A stretch of DNA of 11,932 nucleotides, taken from the NCBI GenBank assembly GCA_019242465.1, contig JAFAVL010000251.1:1-11932 (forward strand). The letters are read 5' to 3'. This document shows, piece after piece, positions 5,473 to 11,932 of this stretch. How positions within the stretch are numbered: the stretch's first letter is position 1; each line of letters opens with the position of its first letter. Source of the stretch: Chroococcidiopsidaceae cyanobacterium CP_BM_RX_35. Lineage in GTDB: Bacteria > Cyanobacteriota > Cyanobacteriia > Cyanobacteriales > Chroococcidiopsidaceae. Below the pieces are notes generated by a model. That model saw nothing but the letters and a program-made list of their open reading frames with translations, had not been told where the DNA came from and did not search any database. The position numbers and the translations under genes were made by a program.

Positions 5473-6477
5473 ATGCCTATTTCAACTGATTTATTATCTA
5501 AAACGACTGAAGGTATACCCGAATGCGATGTTTTTAGTGATGTGCTAAAGACCATGCACATCAGCGGTAGCACTCTGCTCAATGAGGACTATGTTTCTCC
5601 TTGGGCACTCGCGATTCCTGATACCGATCTTACCGGTGCCATCTTAAACCTCAACCCTGATACTCGTGCGATCGTATTTCACCTGGTCAAGCAAGGTTAC
5701 ATTGAGATGATCCTGCCTCAGGAACAAACGGTAATTGTCGAAGCAGGCGAACTGGCGATTTGCTTTGGCGGTTCAGAACATCAGGTAGGTCAAGGCTCCG
5801 GTGTGCCTCCACTGAAAGTAGAAAAGCTATTATTCGGTGGCAACAACCCGTTCCAGCCTCAAGAGCAAACGGTGCGTTCTACGTCTCTCATCTGTGGCGT
5901 GTTTCTCATACATCATTTCAAGCTCAATCCCCTGCTGGCTGCCTTACCACCCTTGCTACACACTTCTGTCCAGCGTTTTAATGGGTTGCATAACCTGAGC
6001 GTGATTGCTGAATTGATGACTCAAGAAATTGATAGAAAAAAAGCAGGTAGTGATTATGTTGTCGATCGCCTACTGGAGTTGACTTGTGCCGAAGCCATTC
6101 GATTTTATCTAGAGTCCTTGCCTCCACAATCAACTGGTTGGTTGACAGGACTGCGAGATCCAGTGATTAGCCGCGCACTTGCCATGATTCACGCTCAACC
6201 GGGTCACAATTGGACCGTCAGTAACTTGGCTGAAGGTGTGATGATGTCACCCTCTCGGTTTGCAGCGCGATTTGGATCGGCGATCGGAAAAAGCCCAATG
6301 GCGTACGTCACGACATGGCGGATGAATATTGCGGCTCGCCTTTTAGCCAGCAGGCAACAAGACATCAACGCGATTGCCGCCCAAGTTGGTTATGCAAGCT
6401 TGCCCGCCTTTAATCGCTCTTTCAAACGACACTTGGGCTTCCCCCCAGCCGCTTGGCGATCACGCCACTACTCCTAG
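5473..6477 (+). CDS. AraC-family transcriptional regulator with N-terminal cupin domain
   Basis: A 334-residue DNA-binding regulator. The N-terminal half looks like the cupin-type ligand domain found in AraC regulators next to small oxidoreductase or hydrolase genes (GSTLLNEDYVSPWALAIP at the front, then AIVFHLVKQGYIEM). The C-terminal 100 residues are the double helix-turn-helix: WTVSNLAEGVMMSPSRFAARF as first unit, then INAIAAQVGYASLPAFNRSF with the usual K-x-x-G-F-x-P ending (KRHLGFPPAAWR). The domain order and length are complete and no lesion is seen. ATG 5473 lacks a clear ribosome binding site. It is divergent from the IS6-interrupted gene, and such regulators often control the divergent neighbour; the minus-strand metabolic cluster beyond the IS fragment is a second candidate target. 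Codon use looks like the flanking IS-rich DNA rather than the GC-rich cluster. Confidence 0.88.
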   Translation: MPISTDLLSKTTEGIPECDVFSDVLKTMHISGSTLLNEDYVSPWALAIPDTDLTGAILNLNPDTRAIVFHLVKQGYIEMILPQEQTVIVEAGELAICFGGSEHQVGQGSGVPPLKVEKLLFGGNNPFQPQEQTVRSTSLICGVFLIHHFKLNPLLAALPPLLHTSVQRFNGLHNLSVIAELMTQEIDRKKAGSDYVVDRLLELTCAEAIRFYLESLPPQSTGWLTGLRDPVISRALAMIHAQPGHNWTVSNLAEGVMMSPSRFAARFGSAIGKSPMAYVTTWRMNIAARLLASRQQDINAIAAQVGYASLPAFNRSFKRHLGFPPAAWRSRHYS

Positions 6478-6529
6478 TTGTGGCATGGTTCAAAAACAGT
6501 TAATTTTAGGTAACAAAGTAGGCGTAAAG

Positions 6530-7018
6530 TTAGCTATCAAAATTAGATAGCTTGTTAGCAGTAACGAATAGAGAAAAGATAACTTTATCAGCACTCAAGG
6601 ATCCTTGGCGCTCTGAAACAAATAGATAGCTGCTGTTAGGGTAGTCTTTTTGGAGCTTTCGTAAGGCTCGAAGTTCAGGACTGTGCAAAGGATGAATTGC
6701 TGGCGTGCCCCGTTTGAGTCGGTTCACATGCAGTGTGGCTTGGCTAAAGTCCACCTGGCTCCACTGAAGGCAAACTAACTCACTTATTCTGAGTCCATGC
6801 CGATAGGCTAGCAGGATCAGAGTACTGTTCCGATGACTATGGCGACCCACTGCTTTTGCGGCTTTAATCATCCCTTCCACCTCTGACTCAGTCAAGTACT
6901 CCCTCGGTCGCACCTGGTCATAGGTGTAAGAGTTGGGGGACTTGCCAACTTTTGGAGCTTGGGCAGGCCGGTGTGAAAGGTCTGAAACCGCCACAAAATT
7001 ACAGGCTGAGTCTGTCAA
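6530..7018 (-). pseudogene. Tyrosine recombinase/integrase lacking its catalytic C-terminus
   Basis: The 162-residue frame carries the first half of a phage-integrase-type catalytic domain: REYLTESEVEGMIKAAK, then LLAYRHGLRISELVCLQW with the first catalytic Arg, LHVNRLKRGTPAIHPL with the conserved Lys region, and YPNSSYLFVSERQGSLSAD. After about 6587 the similarity stops and 18 unrelated residues precede the stop. The HxxR motif, the second His and the nucleophilic Tyr are absent, so it cannot recombine DNA. Neither other frame restores them, which makes a deletion or rearrangement more likely than a frameshift. The start is TTG 7018, with GTG 6994 an alternative. It is divergent from the Tn3-type transposase, with only 70 bp between. 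Some Tn3-family elements (Tn4430 TnpI) use such a recombinase to resolve cointegrates, a plausible original role. Confidence 0.78.
6532..6552. repeat. 7-bp hairpin at the 3' end of the recombinase fragment
   Basis: AGCTATC (6532-6538) and GATAGCT (6546-6552) are separated by 7 nt. On the minus strand the stem overlaps the last codons and stop of the truncated recombinase frame and is followed by AACTTTACG, not a T-run. It is at best a weak terminator. Confidence 0.3.
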
Positions 7019-7036
7019 GATTCTAACTTAGAATCT
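7018..7036. repeat. 19-bp palindrome between recombinase and transposase genes
   Basis: AGATTCTAA (7018-7026) and TTAGAATCT (7028-7036) are perfect 9-bp arms around a single C. It overlaps the proposed recombinase start and lies 52 bp before the Tn3-type transposase start. The position suits an operator for both divergent genes or a recombinase binding site of an internal resolution site. Confidence 0.55.
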
Positions 7037-7088
7037 ATTGTTGGAATACTAGGTAAACTCCCCTGACTGCCATGATTGATAAATTGGC

Positions 7089-10059
7089 ATGAGTGTAATT
7101 GAACGGACAGCCTATCCCCGGTTCAAATCAAGACCCTCTGCTAAGGAACTAGCGGAACTGTACACCCCAACGACAGAGGAAATGGGGTTTGCACAAGCTA
7201 ATGCACGTGGTAAGAGTGGAGTTCTTCGCTTGCTAGTCATGCTCAAGTCGTTTCAGCGACTGGGGTATTTCCCTCAGCCGCAGCTGGTGCCCTTATTCGT
7301 CGTTCAGCACTTGCGTAGTATTCTAAAACTACCCGACTCAAGAGCAGTTATTCCACCGCCTGCATCCCGTTATCGTTATGAACAAGCGATTCGAGATTAT
7401 CTTAAGGTTAAACCCTACGATAGGAACGCTCATAAATTAGCGGCGCTGGCAATTACTGCTGCTGCTGAAGTTAAGGATCATCCAGCAGATCTCATCAACA
7501 TCGCCATTGAGGAATTAGTCAAACAGCGCTATGAATTGCCTGCGTTTAGCACTTTAGATCGCTTGGCAGGCAATCCGCTCAATTGTCAATACCCGCCTAT
7601 TTCATCGTGTCTCGGCAAGCTTATCGGACGCAGAGCAAACCTACCTTGATGCACTGCTCAACCCCCAATCTTCCGAATCCCAAGCAACTTTAAACCTGCT
7701 CAAGTCTGCTGCCAAAAGTGCTACTCTCTCCCATCTCCAAGAACTGCAAACCAAATTTGACCAACTGATGAGTTTTGGCGATGCCAAGCAGTTAGTATCT
7801 GGAATTACGCTGACTAAGGTGAAAGCTTTTGCCCAACAAGCCAGAGTTCTCGACATCTCTGAGTTTCAAGATATCAAACTTCCCAAACGCCGAACCTTAT
7901 TGCTGTGCTTACTTTACCAAGCTCAAGTGAAAACCCGTGACCATCTAGTAGAGATGTTCATTAAACGGATGCAAAAGCTCCACTCGCAGGCCAAAAATAG
8001 GCTGGCAGAATTGCGAGAGTTGTATCGAGCGCGAACCGAAGCTCTACTGAGGCTGTTGGCTGAGATTCTCGTTGCCTCTACTGAAAGTCAAGACAATGCC
8101 AGCTTAGGAGCGCAGGTGCAAACAGTTTTTACAGAACATGGTGGTGCAGAACATTTACTAGATCAATATGAAGAGATCGCAGCTTACGATGGCGACAACC
8201 ATCTGCCCTTGCTCTGGAAATTTTACAGCCGCCACCGTAAATCGTTGTTTGCGCTGCTCCGGTCATTAGACATTCGCTCCACGACACAAGACCAGTCTTT
8301 AATGAAAGCATTAGGGTTTGTGCTAGAGCATGAGCAGCGTCGTAGTCGATGGCTCCCTGCTGAAACACTTGCTTTGAGCTTCATCAGCGAGCAATGGCGA
8401 CGATTAGTTGTCCTCCATAAAGATGATGCTCAAGTGTTGGTGCGCCAATCTTTAGAAGTTTGCATCTTTACCTACCTGGCGGCAGAACTGAAAACGGGTG
8501 ACGCCTGTGTGTTAGGCTCAGAAACCTATGCTGATTTTGGCGAACACCTGCTTAGTTGGGATGAGTGTGCGCCGCAAGTTGAAACATTCTGCCAGGAATT
8601 AGGAATCCCCTCTGACCCAGATGCGTTTGGCGAACATTTATACCAGTGGCTAAGCCAGGTTGCTACAGAAGTAGATCAAATCTGTAAAGACGGTACTCAA
8701 GTGACAATTACTCAGGAGGGAGAGCCGGTGCTCAAACGCATCCCTACTTTGCCCAAACCTCCTGGTGCAGACGAAGTAGAAGCCGCAATCCATCAAAGGC
8801 TGCCTGAACGCAGCATTTTAGATATCCTGTGTAATTTGGAACACTGGCTCAATTGGACTCGCCATTTTGGTCCAGAATCGGGGTCTGAACCGAAATTGGC
8901 AGCTCCTGTTGAACGCTATATTTTGACGGTATTTGGCCTAGGATGCAATCTGGGACCAAATCGAACTGCACGACATACTCAAGGGTGCATCACATCGCAT
9001 CAGTTGTCCTATATTCATCGTCGTCATATTAATTCCCACAAGCTGCAAGCTGCGATGACCGACATGATCAACGCCTACAATCGCCTTAGCTTACCCAAGT
9101 TGTGGGGTACTGGCAAACGGGCTGCGGCTGATGGCTGCAAGTTTGAGACCTATGAGAACAATCTCTTGTCAGAATATCGTATTCGCTATGGTGGCTATGG
9201 TGGCATTGCTTATCACCATGTTTCTGATACCTACATTGCTCTATTCACACACTTCATCGCTTGCGGGGTGTGGGAAGCGGTATACATTCTTGACGGATTA
9301 CTCAAAAATTCCTCAGAGATTCAACCGGATACCTTGCACGCTGATACTCAAGGACAGTCGGCACCGGTGTTTGGGTTATCTTATTTGCTTGGAATTTAGT
9401 TAATGCCGCGCATTCGCAACTGGCAAGACTATACCTTCTCTCGCCCCAGTAAAGATGTGAGCTATGAGTACATTGACCCCCTGTTCACCGATGTAGTGGA
9501 CTGGAAGCTGCTCCGGACCCATTGGCAGGATTTGATGCGAGTGGCACTATCAATTAAGGCAGGGAAGTTGATGCCATCAGCAATTCTCCGGAAATTGGGC
9601 AGCAATAGCCGGAAAAACAAACTCTACCAGGCTTTTCGCGAACTCGGCCATGTCGTCCGCACCGTGTTTCTGCTGCAGTATATTTCTGACCGAGGAATGC
9701 GGCAGCAGATCACCGCCTGTACCAACATTGTGGAAGGCTTCCACCATTTTTTGAACTGGTTGTTTTTCGGTAAGGAAGGCGTAATTACACAGAACGCTCC
9801 AGAGGAGCAAGAAAAGCGGCTCAAGTACCTTGATGTAGTCGCTTGCGCGGTTATTCTTCAAACTGCTGTAGACATCTCTTGGGCAGTACAAACCTTGAGT
9901 ACAGAGGGTTGCAAAATTGACCGGGATGCTTTGGCAAGCCTCAGTCCATACATGACCAAACAACTCAAACGGTTCGGGGATTACGTGGTAGATTTGCAAA
10001 ACATTCCACAACCATTAGAAAGTGCTATTTCTTTGCCAATTGAAATGCTTGAGAGCTAG
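7089..10059 (+). pseudogene. tnpA: Tn3-family transposase TnpA, one frameshift and one amber stop
   Basis: The three pieces add to about 990 residues, the normal length of Tn3-family TnpA. The first frame (7089 to about 7572) is the N-terminal domain and reads to DRLAG. A 1-nt insertion or 2-nt deletion near 7572 shifts to the next frame, which continues as IRSIVNTRLFHRVSASLS before the first available ATG at 7768. That frame ends at TAG 9397-9399 after FGLSYLLGI and resumes at once, in the same frame, as LMPRIRNWQDYTF, stopping at 10057-10059. The TAG may come from a Lys AAG codon. Catalytic residues are all present: Asp in AADG (9130-9132), Asp in HADTQG (9343-9345) and probably Glu in NIVEGF (9733-9735). 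No 38-bp terminal repeats beginning GGGG could be identified, so the transposon ends are undefined. Two lesions make it probably inactive. Confidence 0.88.
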
Positions 10060-10116
10060 ATGTGGCAAGCATTCTAGAAGATATGATTAATTTTTACATG
10101 TATCTCGGCTCAATGC

Positions 10117-10287
10117 CTACTGCAACACCCAACGGTTAATGGTTGAATGATCCACTTCCACTCCCCGTTCCTGCATTATTTCCTCCAAGTCCCGGTAGGA
10201 CAACGCATATCGGCAGTACCATCTCACATTTAAGAGGATGATCTCTGCCTGAAAATGACGCCACTTAAACACCGCGGGAGTAGACAT
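10117..10287 (-). pseudogene. IS6-family transposase, N-terminal fragment
   Basis: A 56-residue frame, too short for most gene callers, opens at ATG 10287 as MSTPAVFKWRHFQAEIILL and continues VRWYCRYALSYRDLEEIM and VDHSTINRWVLQ, the N-terminal helix-turn-helix region of IS6 transposases (compare FKWRHF, WY-RY-LSYRDLEE, VDH-T--RW). It then meets TAG 10117-10119 where family members have Tyr (RWV-x-YAPE). Beyond the stop only one more residue fits before similarity is lost near 10110, so a break as well as a nonsense change is present. The DDE domain is missing. It is about 60 nt from the Tn3-type transposase end and 52 nt from its own inverted repeat, the normal arrangement for an IS6 left end. 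Confidence 0.8.
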
Positions 10288-10338
10288 TGGAAGCTGATCG
10301 GTAACAATGAAGCTTTCCTACCCTACCATCTCCTTCAC

Positions 10339-10354
10339 TTTTTGCGACACAACC
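10339..10354 (-). repeat. IS6-family left terminal inverted repeat
   Basis: Read on the minus strand this is GGTTGTGTCGCAAAAA, the outer end of the IS6 fragment. It matches the right-end repeat at 5371-5386 at 15 of 16 positions. The bases next to the two outer ends (CTCAGGGT here in IS orientation, AATACCGC at 5387) differ, so there is no target duplication linking them. Confidence 0.72.
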
Positions 10355-10396
10355 ACCCTGAGGTGCTCTGTCCATTCACTTTCAATTCACCAGGTT

Positions 10397-10714
10397 TTAC
10401 TCTTCGCTCTCTGGTGGAGGCTGGGCTGGAAATATGCCGTCTCCACCTATCGTAATAGCCGCATCTTCCACACTGTTATTAGAGAATCTCGCAATAGTCA
10501 AAGTCCAGTGCACCCATATAGATGCAGTGCTGTTCGGCTCTACGGAGCCATAGAAGCTCCAGCCTTCTACACCCTTTCCGCTATAAACAATGTAGTTGGC
10601 AACATGCTGAGTGCTCAGATTCTGGATAAACACTTGATTGGGGATTTGTTCACCAAAATACTTGAACCATTTAGATTGTCCACGTTCTAGAATAGATGGA
10701 TTACGTTCAGACAT
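10397..10714 (-). CDS. Small hypothetical protein, probably beta-rich, acidic C-terminus
   Basis: A 105-residue protein I do not recognise. AGAGG (10722-10726) lies 7 nt before ATG 10714, a good ribosome binding site, and the composition is protein-like and fairly GC-neutral. It has no signal peptide or membrane segment. The N-terminus is polar (MSERNPSILERGQSKWFKYFG). The middle alternates hydrophobic and polar residues with several Trp and Tyr (IVYSGKGVEGWSFYGS, NSTASIWVHWTLTIARF), which suggests a beta-sandwich or barrel. The end is Pro/Glu-rich (PPPESEE). It stands alone, between the IS6 left end (43 bp beyond its stop) and the IS5-type element. It may be a native gene between IS insertions or cargo. 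Overlapping plus-strand frames are less convincing because they lack start signals. Confidence 0.62.
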   Translation of the reverse strand: MSERNPSILERGQSKWFKYFGEQIPNQVFIQNLSTQHVANYIVYSGKGVEGWSFYGSVEPNSTASIWVHWTLTIARFSNNSVEDAAITIGGDGIFPAQPPPESEE

Positions 10715-11038
10715 AGATAAACCTCTTTACATCAGTTGTGCTACAGAAACGAGCTTCGCGCAGAAAACTCTGAGGACGTGGGTAGGTAACGATTTCTCAA
10801 TAAGAAGCCTCATTACTGACACAACTCCATTAGCTGCTAAATTCAGCAAAACACGATAATTTCTAAATGAAAAAGTAATAAAAAGTGATTTGCGTGGTAT
10901 TTAGAAGTTACATAATTTTGGTTAACCCTGGAGTTTTAACTAACTACTAGGGCGTGTCTGCGAGACGGTTTATAAATAAAATCTTAAGAAGAGGGAGAGC
11001 TGGCACTAGATGGAGGATACATGAAGCTGCTCGAATGA
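10715..11038. other. Intergenic, AT-rich; probable IS5 left flank
   Basis: No convincing gene is seen here. The half next to 10714 must carry the promoter of the small minus-strand gene; I cannot assign boxes. From about 10950 the sequence GGGCGTGTCTGCGAG may be the left end of the IS5-family element, but no matching right end lies in the window to prove it. A strong ribosome binding site (GGAGG, 11012-11016) precedes ATG 11021, which is in frame with the transposase but stopped by TGA after five codons. Confidence 0.4.
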
Positions 11039-11816
11039 TTGCTGACCAAAACTATGCCAGAACCTTTCTACGTCACTGACTTGACTGATGCAGAATGGCA
11101 CATCATCGACTTAATGCTGCCGTTGGAGAAACAAAGGGGGAAGCAGCGGCAGGTAGATTTCCGACAAGTGGTCAACGCGATTTTCTACCGGGCGGACAAT
11201 GGAATCAAATGGCGAGCGATGCCAGAAGATTTTCCCGCGTGGCAGACGGTATATGGGTATTATCGTAAGTGGGTCAAGCGGGGGCTGTGGGAAAGCATTT
11301 ATGCTTTACTAGTTGAGCAAGTTCGTAACCGAGAGGGACGAGATGAGCAACCGAGTTTAGGGATGATTGACTCTCAAAGTGTTAAGCGGGGTCAAAGAGG
11401 ACAGTTAGAACAAGGCTTCGACGGCTACAAAAAGGTAAAAGGACGCAAACGCCATCTAGTCGTAGATGTGCTGGGCTTGATGCTGGGATGTTACATCAGT
11501 GCCGCGAATGCCGCTGATAGTAAAGCAGCTCCTGCTGTGTTAGTGCCTGTCCTTGAGTTATACAAACGTTTAGAGAAAGTATTAGCTGACCAGGCATACA
11601 AAGGAGAGTTGAACAAGTGCCTGCAAGGTGCCTATAAATGCGTGTTGGAAATCGCATCACACCGGGAAAAGAAAGGCTTTCATGGTGATTCATTGCGATG
11701 GATTGTCGAGCAGACTTTTGCCTGGTTGGACAATGCCAGAGCGCTGTGTCGTGACTATGAAGTGTTACCGGAAAATCATGAGGGGATGATTTGTGTAGTG
11801 ATGATTCGGCTAATGG
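10950..11816 (+). mobile_element. IS5-family insertion sequence, right end apparently lost
   Basis: The left limit is set by a tentative terminal sequence (GGGCGTGTCTGCGAG, 10950-10964), about 100 bp before the transposase, and the right limit by the point where the transposase loses family similarity and IS256-like sequence starts. No complementary right repeat is visible before the window ends. The element was probably broken by the neighbouring IS256 insertion. Confidence 0.4.
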
Positions 11817-11830
11817 GATGTGTAAAATGA
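11054..11830 (+). CDS. IS5-family DDE transposase, C-terminus replaced
   Basis: The protein reads MPEPFYVTDLTDAEWHIID, a typical IS5 start, then the N-terminal region with FYRADNGIKWRAMPEDFP and VYGYYRKW, and a complete catalytic triad: Asp in GMIDSQSVK (11369-11371), Asp in LADQAYKG (11588-11590) and Glu in WIVEQTFAWL (11708-11710). The ending AMIRL-type motif is present as VMIRLM, but the usual basic tail is replaced by GCVK, which is read from sequence resembling an IS256 end. The last few residues of IS5 transposases are variable, so activity might be retained. ATG 11054 is chosen by family alignment; TTG 11039 is also in frame, and further upstream ATG 11021, with GGAGG, is separated by an in-frame TGA at 11036-11038. 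IS5-type transposition would need both ends, and the right one is not seen. Confidence 0.85.
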   Translation: MPEPFYVTDLTDAEWHIIDLMLPLEKQRGKQRQVDFRQVVNAIFYRADNGIKWRAMPEDFPAWQTVYGYYRKWVKRGLWESIYALLVEQVRNREGRDEQPSLGMIDSQSVKRGQRGQLEQGFDGYKKVKGRKRHLVVDVLGLMLGCYISAANAADSKAAPAVLVPVLELYKRLEKVLADQAYKGELNKCLQGAYKCVLEIASHREKKGFHGDSLRWIVEQTFAWLDNARALCRDYEVLPENHEGMICVVMIRLMGCVK

Positions 11831-11932
11831 ATTGTGTCAAAGGTCAAAACCAGAGCTAGTGAACGATTGAACCAAAGACACAACAACTATGACCTTTCGA
11901 CCTGAAGTACTCGATGAACTGCTCAAAGGCTA
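11817..11932 (+). mobile_element. Left end of an IS256-family element, cut by window end
   Basis: GGGATGTGTAAAATG and ATTGTGTCAAAGGTC (11831-11845) resemble the TGTGTCAAA-type ends of IS256-family elements, and the transposase start lies 40-70 nt further, as expected. Two short inverted pairs occur here: TTGTGTC (11832-11838) with GACACAA (11877-11883), and AAAGGTCA (11839-11846) with TGACCTTT (11890-11897). The exact outer end is uncertain by some 15 nt. Confidence 0.5.
11889..11932 (+). CDS. IS256-family transposase, first 14 codons (partial)
   Basis: ATG 11889 opens MTFRPEVLDELLKGY, which I recognise as the beginning of cyanobacterial-type IS256 (mutator-type) transposases. The gene runs off the window, so completeness and catalytic residues cannot be judged. 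No clear ribosome binding site precedes it. The match is short, hence moderate confidence. Confidence 0.6.
   Translation, partial: MTFRPEVLDELLKG

Noticed and set aside
7019..7088. Tn3-type 38-bp terminal inverted repeat
   Set aside because: No GGGG-starting end was found here, and nothing matching it was seen after 10059, so the transposon ends cannot be assigned.
9577..10011. Minus-strand 144-codon open frame under the Tn3 transposase
   Set aside because: It is antisense to conserved transposase sequence and lacks its own start signals.
10255..10690. Plus-strand frames (10255-10455 and 10307-10690)
   Set aside because: They run antisense across the IS6 end and the minus-strand small gene, which has the better ribosome binding site and protein-like composition.
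1..11932. CRISPR arrays, tRNA or rRNA genes, toxin-antitoxin pairs
   Set aside because: No regularly spaced direct repeats, tRNA-like folds or recognisable toxin or antitoxin pairs were seen on either strand.

Overview
The window looks like an accessory, heavily rearranged stretch of a bacterial chromosome or plasmid, most likely cyanobacterial. That host guess rests on the style of the mobile elements (IS6, IS5, IS256, a Tn3-family transposase and a DUF6399-like transposase remnant) and is an inference, because no housekeeping gene is present. At least five different transposable elements are present and nearly all are truncated, frameshifted or interrupted.

Layout. Positions 1-560 hold the C-terminal part of a transposase on the minus strand. 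Positions 697-5008 hold a minus-strand, visibly GC-richer metabolic cluster that looks acquired from proteobacteria. In order of transcription it contains: a decayed YciI-like gene (4773-5008), a 36-codon C-terminal remnant (4572-4682), an epoxide-hydrolase/dehalogenase-like alpha/beta hydrolase (3653-4561), an exported YciI-like protein broken by a frameshift (3205-3656), an apparently intact YciI-like protein (2757-3158), an NmrA-type NAD(P)-binding protein (1873-2754) and a cofactor-free chloroperoxidase-type alpha/beta hydrolase (697-1518), whose signal-peptide region (1532-1687) has been cut off by a one-base insertion. Short stop/start overlaps at 3653-3656 and around 2757-2760 support a translationally coupled operon.

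Positions 5075-5386 are the right end of an IS6-family element that interrupts a minus-strand gene just after its start. Divergent from that gene is an AraC/cupin regulator (5473-6477), which may once have controlled the interrupted gene or the cluster. Positions 6530-10059 hold a truncated tyrosine recombinase and, divergent from it, a full-length but double-mutated Tn3-family transposase. A 19-bp palindrome overlaps the recombinase start, which recalls Tn3-family elements that use a tyrosine recombinase for cointegrate resolution.

Positions 10117-10354 hold the left end of an IS6 element of the same type but opposite orientation. A small unrecognised gene follows (10397-10714, minus), then an IS5-family transposase (11054-11830) whose last codons seem to be replaced by the start of an IS256-family element. 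The IS256 transposase begins at 11889 and runs off the window.

The cluster genes suggest oxidation, hydrolysis or detoxification of a small organic or aromatic compound, but the substrate cannot be read from the sequence. The overall picture is a laterally acquired operon being eroded by IS activity. I see no convincing new defence or mobile system. The points most worth checking are the YciI-like trio with its hidden third copy, the lost signal peptide of the chloroperoxidase, the split IS6 element and the recombinase/palindrome pair.
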